Shown here piece by piece: positions 1-6,535 of a stretch of DNA of 10,004 bases (positions are counted from its first letter, which is position 1; every line of letters begins with the position of its first letter). The stretch is from JAJTFW01 sp964584995. Lineage in GTDB: Bacteria > Bacteroidota > Bacteroidia > AKYH767-A > OLB10. The stretch lies in contig CAZPCA010000096.1 in assembly GCA_964584995.1 (NCBI GenBank), positions 1 to 10,004 on the forward strand. Direction: 5' to 3'. Position numbers and translations under genes: made by a program. The notes under the pieces were generated by a model. That model searched no databases, was not told where the DNA came from, and worked only from the letters and a program-made list of their open reading frames with translations.

Positions 1-634
1 CGTGATCAAGGCAGCGAGCGTACAAAAATTCTATAAACTCCCTCGAAGAAATAGCGGTAGCAGGCTCACCGGAAGCTGGATTGTAAAACTGGCTTCCAAA
101 GGCCATCACCGACCGCATTTTTACCTCCATGAAATCGGAGATATCGACCACGAAATCCGGTTGTATATACCGGTCCTGGATGAAATGATACACAGCTTGA
201 GGTCGCCAGGGCTCTTGTTCATCCTCCTCCCAGCGTGTACTGATCTTACCCAAACCACTTAAGAATGCAGCCGTGGAGACCAATTCTGCTCCTTTCTGAT
301 GGTCAGGATGCCTGTCACGGATGGCATTGCAGATAATCACTTCCGGCTGGCAGAGCCGAATAAAGCGGATCACTTCCCGTTGATGGGCTTCATCGTTCTT
401 GAAAAAACCGTCACGGAAGCCCAGATTGGTTCTGAATTCCACACCCAACACCTCTGCAGCGGCGGCGGCTTCTTTGTCCCGCAATTCGGCAGAGCCCCGG
501 GTGCCAAGCTCTCCCCGTGTCAGGTCTATCAGGCCCACACGCCGGCCGGCAGCCACTTCCCTGGCGATGGTTCCTCCGGCCCCCAACTCTATATCGTCAG
601 GGTGCGCACCAAACGCAAGTACATCCACTTTCAT
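1..634 (-). CDS. bshB1: BshB1, bacillithiol biosynthesis deacetylase (C-terminus cut by window edge)
   Basis: Reading the minus strand from the ATG at 634-632 gives an open frame of 211 codons to the window edge with no stop. The protein begins MKVDVLAFGAHPDD, the N-terminal zinc motif of PIG-L/LmbE deacetylases (H11, D14). A second motif, RDRHPDH, supplies H112 as the third metal ligand, and D13 is the usual catalytic base. The family hydrolyses N-acetylglucosaminyl-malate to glucosaminyl-malate in the cytoplasm, the second step of bacillithiol synthesis. BshB1 proteins are about 235-240 residues, so roughly 25 C-terminal residues lie outside. BshB1 is preferred over a generic LmbE deacetylase because of the TRGELGTRG segment near residues 39-47, the GFRDG segment, and the C-terminal AFGSQF stretch, which match that subfamily as I remember it. 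The gene diverges from the ccm cluster across a 96-base gap. Confidence 0.9.
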   Translation of the reverse strand, partial: MKVDVLAFGAHPDDIELGAGGTIAREVAAGRRVGLIDLTRGELGTRGSAELRDKEAAAAAEVLGVEFRTNLGFRDGFFKNDEAHQREVIRFIRLCQPEVIICNAIRDRHPDHQKGAELVSTAAFLSGLGKISTRWEEDEQEPWRPQAVYHFIQDRYIQPDFVVDISDFMEVKMRSVMAFGSQFYNPASGEPATAISSREFIEFLYARCLDH

Positions 635-684
635 TGTATGACCGGAGATCCGGGGTGGTTTATCATAAAGCCCGACTAAGCCAA

Positions 685-692
685 CAAAATTA
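685..692 (-). promoter_or_regulatory. Candidate TAnnTTTG promoter box for bshB1
   Basis: The minus strand reads TAATTTTG here, an exact match to the Bacteroidota -7 consensus TAnnTTTG. Transcription would begin a few bases downstream, giving a leader of about 45 bases before the bshB1 ATG at 634. I do not see a clear TTG-type -33 element at the expected distance, so the call rests on one box and its position in the divergent gap. Confidence 0.4.
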
Positions 693-718
693 GTGGTTTA
701 AGGGGAGCTAAAAAATCC

Positions 719-726
719 GACTTTTG
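719..726 (+). promoter_or_regulatory. Weak candidate -7 box for the ccm cluster
   Basis: GACTTTTG matches TAnnTTTG at five of its six fixed positions (first T replaced by G) and lies four bases before the ccmB ATG. If used, the ccmB transcript would be leaderless or nearly so. No -33 element is evident. The cluster may instead be transcribed from this gap by a factor I cannot recognise. Confidence 0.25.
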
Positions 727-730
727 CAGT

Positions 731-1390
731 ATGCACGCGCGGCATTTCGTACGATTACTCCAGCACGAGTTCGCCCTCGAGTGGAAAAACCGACAGACCC
801 TGACCAGTCTGGTCGTGTATTCCCTCTCCACCATTTTCATCACATACCTTAGCTACAGGCATCGCCTCGACCTCAGCACCTGGAATGCCCTCTTCTGGAT
901 CATCACCCTATTTGCCGCCACCAATGCGGTCGCCCGCAGTTTCTTGCAGGAGAGCCGTGGTTTACAATTCTTTTATTACACCCTGCTGCCTCCGGCCACT
1001 GTTATATTGGCCAAAACCTGCTACAACATTCTCCTGCTCTTTCTGTTGAGCCTGTTGAATTTCGCCGTTTTTCTGCTCTTTTTTGAGTTGCCTTCCTTTC
1101 ACCTATTGCAATTCATCGCAGGACTCTTCCTGGGTTGTTTCGGGCTTTCGACCGTTTTGACACTCGTTTCGGGAATCGTAGCCAAAGCACAGGGGGGCGC
1201 AGCACTTGTGGCTATTCTGGCTTTCCCGCTGCTCTTTCCCCTTTTGTCGTCCGTACTTGAATTTTCCGGCAATGCCTTGCAGGGTATGGAATGGTCGGCC
1301 AATGAGTCTCCGTTCGTACTACTGATTGCCTTAAACAGCATACTTGTTGCCCTATCCTACCTCCTCTTTCCCTACCTTTGGCGCGAGTAA
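731..1390 (+). CDS. ccmB: CcmB, haem exporter membrane subunit
   Basis: 219-residue integral membrane protein, the usual CcmB length. Six hydrophobic segments fall near residues 22-41, 51-70, 92-118, 125-149, 155-177 and 196-215. The N-terminal cytoplasmic stretch with QHEFALEWKNRQ, the segment FAATNAVARSFLQESRG (residues 61-77) and the downstream LLPP with a following K match CcmB. With the ATPase CcmA it forms the transporter whose ATP hydrolysis releases holo-CcmE from CcmC in System I cytochrome c maturation. ccmA is not adjacent: upstream lies bshB1 on the other strand, so the ATPase must be encoded elsewhere. The ATG at 731 opens the frame and directly precedes the conserved N-terminus. 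ccmC starts three bases after the stop, so the two are very likely co-transcribed. Confidence 0.93.
   Translation: MHARHFVRLLQHEFALEWKNRQTLTSLVVYSLSTIFITYLSYRHRLDLSTWNALFWIITLFAATNAVARSFLQESRGLQFFYYTLLPPATVILAKTCYNILLLFLLSLLNFAVFLLFFELPSFHLLQFIAGLFLGCFGLSTVLTLVSGIVAKAQGGAALVAILAFPLLFPLLSSVLEFSGNALQGMEWSANESPFVLLIALNSILVALSYLLFPYLWRE
1373..1380 (+). promoter_or_regulatory. Possible internal TAnnTTTG box before ccmC
   Basis: TACCTTTG, an exact consensus match, lies at the 3' end of ccmB and 13 bases before the ccmC ATG. A TTG occurs at 1347-1349, but the 23-base spacing is a little long. The bases encode the Tyr-Leu-Trp end of CcmB, so a chance match is quite possible; it could give a secondary promoter for ccmC onward. 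Confidence 0.2.
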
Positions 1391-1393
1391 ACT

Positions 1394-2077
1394 ATGGAAG
1401 TTTGGAAGAATCATCCGGCCCGCCAGTTCTGGTGGAAAATTTTGGCTGTCGCCCTATTGTTTTACACCTTTTACATGGGCTTCATGGGAGAAGTTCCCCG
1501 CATGCCGATTTTGAACGAAACCATCCGCAACCTCTATTTCCACGTTACCATGTGGATGGCTATGCTGGTACTGATGATCGTCAATGCAGTGTACGGCATA
1601 CTTTACCTGAGCAGGGAGGATTCTTACCTGGACATGGTAGCAGAAGAAAGCGCCACAACTGCCATGGTATTCGGTGCTGCAGGACTCATCACCGGCATGG
1701 TTTGGGCCAATTACACCTGGGGTGCGCCCTGGGTCAATGATCCACAACTCAACGGAACTGCTGCCTCACTCCTCATTTACGCGGCTTATTTCATCCTGCG
1801 CAATGCCGTTCAGGACGACAGGAAAAGGGCGCGCCTCGCCGCTGTTTATGGCATCTTCGCCTTCGTCATGATGATTGTATTCATCATGGTTTTGCCGAAG
1901 ATGAGCGATTCGCTCCATCCCGGCAAGGGCGGTAATCCCGGCTTCAACAAATACGATCTCGATGCCAATATGCGGGCGGTATTCTATCCGGCCGTCATCG
2001 GATGGACGCTGCTCGGAGTCTGGATCACCAGTCTGCGCGTCCGCATCAAAAAAATCGCATCCCACTACCATGATTAA
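1394..2077 (+). CDS. ccmC: CcmC, haem-handling protein of System I
   Basis: 227-residue, six-helix membrane protein of the cytochrome c assembly (CcmC/CcmF/CcsA) family. H50 in the second hydrophobic segment (LYFHV) and H175 in the loop SDSLHPG correspond to the two haem-ligand histidines of CcmC. The periplasmic tryptophan-rich loop lies at residues 109-121 and reads WGAPWVNDPQLNG. W109, G110, W113, D116 and P117 are kept, but two tryptophans of the proteobacterial WGTWWVWD form are replaced by Pro and Asn. CcmC receives haem at the periplasmic face and promotes its covalent attachment to CcmE. The last codons overlap the start of the small CcmD-like gene by eight bases (2070-2077), which indicates translational coupling. 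Bacteroidota entries are often labelled simply CcsA. Confidence 0.93.
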   Translation: MEVWKNHPARQFWWKILAVALLFYTFYMGFMGEVPRMPILNETIRNLYFHVTMWMAMLVLMIVNAVYGILYLSREDSYLDMVAEESATTAMVFGAAGLITGMVWANYTWGAPWVNDPQLNGTAASLLIYAAYFILRNAVQDDRKRARLAAVYGIFAFVMMIVFIMVLPKMSDSLHPGKGGNPGFNKYDLDANMRAVFYPAVIGWTLLGVWITSLRVRIKKIASHYHD

Positions 2078-2306
2078 ACACCTCGCCCATCGTCTCCGCT
2101 TCCTTCCCTTGCCTTTTCTACTCGCATCCGAAGCCTTCGCACAGGAGGTTGAGATGGCCGACACCATGCGTGCGGAAGGAAAAATCTATGTCGTGATTGT
2201 GGTTGCCTTCATTGTGCTTGCTATACTTGCGGGGTTCATCGTACGCACCGACCGTAAAGTGAGCAAGCTGGAAAAGGAGATTTCCGCCAACAAAGAAAAA
2301 GCATGA
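2070..2306 (+). CDS. ccmD: CcmD-family small membrane protein
   Basis: 78 residues. The ATG at 2070 overlaps the end of ccmC by eight bases; the frame stays open upstream, but only this start gives a sensible N-terminus. The protein begins with a basic and hydrophobic stretch ending ASEAFAQ, which looks like a signal peptide cleaved after AFA (about residue 24). A conserved-looking EVEMADTMRAEGKIYVVI follows, then one transmembrane segment (about residues 40-58) and a charged coiled tail (KVSKLEKEISANKEK). In System I, CcmD binds CcmC and helps release holo-CcmE. Position between ccmC and ccmE, size, single helix and basic tail all fit. Proteobacterial CcmD has no signal peptide, so topology here may be fixed differently. 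The stop overlaps the ccmE start (ATGA). Confidence 0.8.
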   Translation: MIKHLAHRLRFLPLPFLLASEAFAQEVEMADTMRAEGKIYVVIVVAFIVLAILAGFIVRTDRKVSKLEKEISANKEKA

Positions 2307-2713
2307 AGAAGATCCACATCATCGGCATTATCGTGATTGCGGTTGCCCTGGCGGTTATCGTCAGCACCATCAGCAATTCCAGTACCTACGAACCCTTTTC
2401 GGTAGCCATGGAGAACGAGGACCGCACCTACCATGTGGTGGGGAAGGTCAACCTTGAACGTACATTCATATACCAGCCGGAGGTCAACGCCAACCTTTTC
2501 GGATTCTGGCTGGTGGATACTGAAGGAACAGAGAAAAAAGTGCTTTACAACGGGACCAAGCCACAGGACTTCGAACGCTCGGAACAGATCGTCGTCATCG
2601 GCAACATGTCGGGCGATGAATTCCATGCGAGTCAGCTCCTGATGAAGTGCCCCAGCAAATACAACGGCAACCAGCAAGACCAGCTCAAAGCGGTTTCCGG
2701 TGCCAGCAGTTAA
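2303..2713 (+). CDS. ccmE: CcmE haem chaperone, Cys-type (CxxxY) variant
   Basis: 136 residues: an N-terminal membrane anchor (about residues 4-22) followed by a periplasmic OB-fold domain. Family signs are the strand VVGKVN (45-50), the FGFWLVD strand region, LYNGTKPQDF (81-90) and the QIVVIGNMSGDEFHASQLL run before the haem-binding site. Where CcmE of proteobacteria has HxxxY with the covalent haem-binding His, this protein has C116-P-S-K-Y120. Cys-type CcmE proteins are known from archaea and from Desulfovibrio, and Bacteroidota homologues share this form as far as I recall. The protein should accept haem from CcmC and pass it to CcmF. The start overlaps the ccmD stop by four bases; the stop is six bases before ccmF. 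Confidence 0.92.
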   Translation: MKKIHIIGIIVIAVALAVIVSTISNSSTYEPFSVAMENEDRTYHVVGKVNLERTFIYQPEVNANLFGFWLVDTEGTEKKVLYNGTKPQDFERSEQIVVIGNMSGDEFHASQLLMKCPSKYNGNQQDQLKAVSGASS

Positions 2714-2719
2714 TATACC

Positions 2720-5155
2720 ATGACAGAGATCCAGTATCAGGGAGAACATTTAGGATATGGCCAACTGGGAAACCTGTTGGTCATTTTATCATTCAGCGCA
2801 GCGCTGGTATCGCTCATCAGTTATTGGTTCGCCTTCCGCAGCCAGGATGAAATAGAAAAAAGGAGCTGGATGAAATTCTCCAGAACCGGTTTCTTACTCC
2901 ATGCCTTGAGCGTCACGGGTATCATCGTGCTCATCTATTTTCTGATTCACGGTCATTACTTCGAATACTATTATATCTGGCAGCATTCAAACACCATTTT
3001 GCCGGTCAGGTACATGTGGGCCTGTCTGTGGGAAGGACAAGAAGGGAGTTTCCTCATCTGGACATTCTGGCATGTCGTATTGTCAATCATCATCCTGCGC
3101 AAGGCCGGAGAATGGGAAGCGCCGGTGATGTTCGTGATGATGATTATACAGGCCTTCCTCGCTTCTATGCTTCTCGGACTTGAATTCGGAGGTGTAAAAA
3201 TCGGCTCCAATCCGTTCATCCTGCTGCGCAATCATCCTGATTTCGCCAACCTGCCTTTCATCAAAATGGCCGACTATCTCAGCAAGATCCAGGACGGCAG
3301 AGGTCTGAATCCGCTGTTGCAGAATTACTGGATGGTTATCCACCCGCCCACCCTATTCCTGGGCTTCGCAGCCACGGCTATCCCCTTCTGTTATGCCATC
3401 GGAGGTCTGTTATCCGGAAAAATTCGTGAATGGGTGAAGCCTGCACTTCCCTGGGCCTTCTTCGGCATCCTGGTATTGGGTACGGGCATCCTGATGGGCG
3501 GTGCATGGGCCTACGAATCCCTCAGCTTCGGTGGATTCTGGGCCTGGGATCCTGTAGAAAATGCAAGCCTGGTCCCCTGGCTGACTCTGGTAGGTGCTGC
3601 TCACGTGATGCTGGTGTACCGGAAGAACAATACCTCTCTCGGTTCTTCCTTCATCCTGGTCACCACCACTTTCATCCTAATTCTATACTCTACTTTTCTG
3701 ACACGCAGCGGCATTTTAGGCGACACCTCTGTACACGCCTTCACCGATTTGGGGATGAAAGGGCAGCTGGTCTTGTACATGGCTTTTTTCTTTTTCCTCT
3801 CGCTCCTTCTGCTCATCCGCCACCGCAAAGCCATGAGCACCAAACAAGAAGACGATGCCCTCAGCAGCCGTGAATTCTGGATGTTCATGGGTATGCTGAT
3901 CCTCGTGATTTCGGCCATTCAGATTACCATCACCACTTCCATACCGGTCATCAACAAAGTCTTCGGCACAAAGATGGCCCCACCGGCCGATGCAATCGAC
4001 TTTTACAATTCATGGCAGGTGCCGCTGGCCGTTGTCATTGCCCTCCTGATGGCCATCGCACAATACTTCCGCTGGCGCGAATCCGACCTCAAGACGGTAG
4101 GCAAGAAACTCTCCGTATCCCTGGTCATCGCATTGCTCCTCACCACCTTTCTGCAATGGACATTTTCCCTCGACCGTGTCCAGTACGTACTGCTGCTCTT
4201 CACCTCTGTATGGGCTTTCATCGCCAACATGGATTACCTCTTCCGCATCCTGAAGGGGAACATCGAACACTCTGGAGCAAGCATCGCGCATGCCGGCATT
4301 GCGCTTATTCTGCTCGGTTCCCTCATTGCCAATGCAGAGAAACAAGTCATCAGCCAAAACCGTCTCAAGGTGGACCTCGGCAAGGATTTCCCCAACAATG
4401 AAAACATCCTCCTCTATCAGGGCGATACGCTGCCCATGGGCGAATACTACGTGACCTATAAAGGCAAGCAGGAAGAAGGCATACACATCCGCTACGAAGT
4501 GGAGTACTTCAAAGCCAATCACAGCAATGGTCAGCTTGAAAAACAGTTTTCGCTCTTCCCTTTTGTGCAGCTCAATGAGCGCATGGGAAATGTGAGCGAA
4601 CCATCTACCCGGCATTTCATCGACCGCGACATCTACACGCATGTCACGTATGCAGAACTTGAAGACAAGGAAGCAGCCCCTGCTGAAAACGGATTCAAGA
4701 AAGGCAAGAAATACCAGATGGCAGTGGGCGACACCATCACCACGAGCAATAGCCTGGTGGTTCTCAGCGAGCTGGACAGGGAAGTCGATAAAGAGGCCCT
4801 TGTATTACAAGAGGGGGATCTGGCCGTGGGAGCCCGGCTCGTCATCATGGACGTAAACAGAAAAATACACGAAGCACTTCCCGTTTTCGTATTGCGCGAC
4901 AATACTATGTTCAACAGGCCTGCCGAGGTGGAAGAGCTGGGACTTCGGTTCACCTTCGAGCGCATACTGCCAGAGGAGAACAAAGTGGAAATCGAAGTGG
5001 CAGAGAAAGAAGGCAACGACCGTGAGTTCATCATCATGAAAGCCATCATTTTCCCACAAATCAACATACTGTGGACCGGCTGCATCCTGATGATCATCGG
5101 CACATGGATTGCCATCGCCAAAAGGATCCGCAGCAATAAAAAATCTGCTACATGA
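2720..5155 (+). CDS. ccmF: CcmF, haem lyase membrane subunit with enlarged C-terminal domain
   Basis: 811 residues; proteobacterial CcmF is about 650. The tryptophan-rich motif GGFWAWDP occupies residues 271-278, followed by VENASLVPWL. The four functional histidines of CcmF are all identifiable: H208 in VIHPPTLFLGF, H295 in GAAHVML, H339 in SVHAF after TFLTRSGILG, and H524 in IAHAGIAL. About fifteen hydrophobic segments are visible, the last at about residues 785-803 (NILWTGCILMIIGTWIAIA). Between about residues 545 and 780 lies a long hydrophilic, probably periplasmic domain, roughly 130 residues longer than in E. coli. CcmF takes haem from CcmE and attaches it to CXXCH cysteines of apocytochrome c, normally with CcmH, which is not encoded here. 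The ATG follows ccmE by six bases, and the stop overlaps the next start (ATGA). Confidence 0.95.
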   Translation: MTEIQYQGEHLGYGQLGNLLVILSFSAALVSLISYWFAFRSQDEIEKRSWMKFSRTGFLLHALSVTGIIVLIYFLIHGHYFEYYYIWQHSNTILPVRYMWACLWEGQEGSFLIWTFWHVVLSIIILRKAGEWEAPVMFVMMIIQAFLASMLLGLEFGGVKIGSNPFILLRNHPDFANLPFIKMADYLSKIQDGRGLNPLLQNYWMVIHPPTLFLGFAATAIPFCYAIGGLLSGKIREWVKPALPWAFFGILVLGTGILMGGAWAYESLSFGGFWAWDPVENASLVPWLTLVGAAHVMLVYRKNNTSLGSSFILVTTTFILILYSTFLTRSGILGDTSVHAFTDLGMKGQLVLYMAFFFFLSLLLLIRHRKAMSTKQEDDALSSREFWMFMGMLILVISAIQITITTSIPVINKVFGTKMAPPADAIDFYNSWQVPLAVVIALLMAIAQYFRWRESDLKTVGKKLSVSLVIALLLTTFLQWTFSLDRVQYVLLLFTSVWAFIANMDYLFRILKGNIEHSGASIAHAGIALILLGSLIANAEKQVISQNRLKVDLGKDFPNNENILLYQGDTLPMGEYYVTYKGKQEEGIHIRYEVEYFKANHSNGQLEKQFSLFPFVQLNERMGNVSEPSTRHFIDRDIYTHVTYAELEDKEAAPAENGFKKGKKYQMAVGDTITTSNSLVVLSELDREVDKEALVLQEGDLAVGARLVIMDVNRKIHEALPVFVLRDNTMFNRPAEVEELGLRFTFERILPEENKVEIEVAEKEGNDREFIIMKAIIFPQINILWTGCILMIIGTWIAIAKRIRSNKKSAT

Positions 5156-5931
5156 GAACCCGGTACCGCATCGGCATTGTCGGTTCGGGCCACATGGCCA
5201 CACACCTCGGCAAAATGCTGCGCGCTTGTGGTATCATTCCATTTTTCGTGCACAGCCGCAATACCGTCCAGGGCAAGAAGCTTGCACGGACACTGCGTAC
5301 TCCGTTTCTGACTTCGCTCCCATACTGCACGGAAAAAAATGTACTCTTGTTTGTGTGCACACCCGACGACACGCTCCGTGAACTCCTACAACTCTACACG
5401 AAGAGCGGTTACTCCGTTGTGCATTGTTCGGGACAGACGCCGCTTATTCACCCCTTAAGCCGGAAAGAGGAAAGCGCTGTGTTCTGGCCCATGTTGTCCT
5501 TCACCAAACACAGCCGGGTGAGTTGGGAAAAAGCAGTGGTTTGCATCGAGAGTAACCAGGACGCATTGCGAAATTTTCTTCAACGTTTAGCGCGAAAAGC
5601 GGGAGCACGGCCATTTGTCTGCACCGCTGATCAACGGCGCAAGCTTCATCTGGCGGCGGTATTCGCCAACAACTTCAGCAACCTTCAATACACGATTGCA
5701 GCTGCACTTTTGGAAGAGGAAGGCATCCCCTTCGGGCTATTGAAAACGATCATCCTGGAAGGCGCCATAAAAGTACAGACAACAGCTCCCGCTCAGGCCC
5801 AAACGGGTCCGGCCAGCAGAGGAGACATGAACGTACTGCGCAGTCACTACGCTTTATTGAAAGCACATCCCGAAGAATTGAAGATCTATAAATTATTGTC
5901 CGCCATCCTGCTGAAGAAAAAGTACGGCTGA
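5152..5931 (+). CDS. Rossmann-fold / DUF2520 protein, function unknown
   Basis: 259 residues. The N-terminal half is a dinucleotide-binding Rossmann domain: IGIVGSGHMATHLG (residues 7-20) carries GxGxxA with G11, G13 and A16. A second strand, NVLLFVCTPDD, follows near residues 63-73. The C-terminal half resembles the helical DUF2520 domain: FANNFSNLQYTIAAALLEEE (around 172-191), then AQTGPASRGD and an IYKLLSAIL helix near the end. These proteins resemble NADP-linked reductases such as F420-dependent NADP oxidoreductase and pyrroline-5-carboxylate reductase in layout, but no substrate is known to me. The gene starts inside the ccmF stop (ATGA), so it is translated with the ccm cluster; whether that has functional meaning is unclear. 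It ends 18 bases from the convergent UPF0316 gene, and I see no strong terminator hairpin between them. Confidence 0.85.
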   Translation: MRTRYRIGIVGSGHMATHLGKMLRACGIIPFFVHSRNTVQGKKLARTLRTPFLTSLPYCTEKNVLLFVCTPDDTLRELLQLYTKSGYSVVHCSGQTPLIHPLSRKEESAVFWPMLSFTKHSRVSWEKAVVCIESNQDALRNFLQRLARKAGARPFVCTADQRRKLHLAAVFANNFSNLQYTIAAALLEEEGIPFGLLKTIILEGAIKVQTTAPAQAQTGPASRGDMNVLRSHYALLKAHPEELKIYKLLSAILLKKKYG

Positions 5932-5949
5932 CAACCGCTTACCCTGCCC

Positions 5950-6528
5950 CTATTTACCTGCTCCGAAAGGGAATACCCTGCGCAACTGACCCACGGAAGG
6001 ATCCTCCTTCGGGAATACCCCTTTACTCACGGTGCGAATATCCTCAATAGAATAAAATGCGGAGGGGTGATGTTCTTTGATGAGGGTCCTTATTTCGGGG
6101 ATATCTTTGCGTTTCACCACTGTCAGTATGATCTTCACGGGTCCTTTAGCCCCGTGCCCGTCGATGGTGGTGATACCGAAGCTGTGATTCACCAGTGCGG
6201 CAATAAGCGACTCCGCTTCTCGCTGGGTGATGATACGCATCACCTGTAAACCCAATGCGAGGCGCTCCTCTATTTTTATACCGACGAAAATCCCCATGGA
6301 ATAACCGAAAGCATACGCCAGGAAACACATAGGATTATGCAGATTCTTCATGATCTGAGAGATTGCCAACAACCAGATCAGCACTTCTACAAAGCCCAGG
6401 AACGGCACAATGTATTTGACCGACTTGCTGAGAAAAATATTCCTCAGTGTGGCCAATGTCACATCGCTCATACGGGCGAGGAAAATCAGAAAGGGAAGCA
6501 CACCCCACTGAAAAAGGTCGCTGGCCAT
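5950..6528 (-). CDS. UPF0316 membrane protein with DUF2179 domain
   Basis: 192 residues from the ATG at 6528-6526. The N-terminal half has three hydrophobic segments (about residues 7-20, 38-57 and 67-84) with LIFLARMSDVTLATLRNIF and FVEVLIWLLAISQIM, typical of the UPF0316/DUF5698 membrane region. The C-terminal half is soluble: GITTIDGHGAKGPVKIILTVVKRKD and HHPSAFYSIEDI (around residues 118-165) match DUF2179, a domain also found at the end of YitT-type membrane proteins. Function is unknown. I prefer the start at 6528 because GGAG lies 10 bases upstream and the family begins near MxxDLFxW. An alternative ATG at 6546 adds six residues and overlaps the sirtuin stop. The gene follows the sirtuin by seven bases and is probably co-transcribed with it. 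Confidence 0.85.
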   Translation of the reverse strand: MASDLFQWGVLPFLIFLARMSDVTLATLRNIFLSKSVKYIVPFLGFVEVLIWLLAISQIMKNLHNPMCFLAYAFGYSMGIFVGIKIEERLALGLQVMRIITQREAESLIAALVNHSFGITTIDGHGAKGPVKIILTVVKRKDIPEIRTLIKEHHPSAFYSIEDIRTVSKGVFPKEDPSVGQLRRVFPFGAGK

Positions 6529-6535
6529 GAATGCT

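Noticed and set aside
299..679. Plus-strand open frames at 2-262, 299-679 and 399-641
   Set aside because: They are antisense to bshB1, whose minus-strand frame carries clear PIG-L metal motifs; the plus-strand translations resemble no family.
4010..4642. Long minus-strand open frame inside ccmF (and others at 4633-5253 and 2186-2749)
   Set aside because: Lies opposite well-supported coding sequence with all CcmF motifs; its translation shows no recognisable domain and no ribosome binding site.
5932..5949. Bidirectional terminator between the convergent DUF2520 and UPF0316 genes
   Set aside because: The 18-base gap holds no convincing stem or T tract; any terminator would have to lie inside the coding ends.
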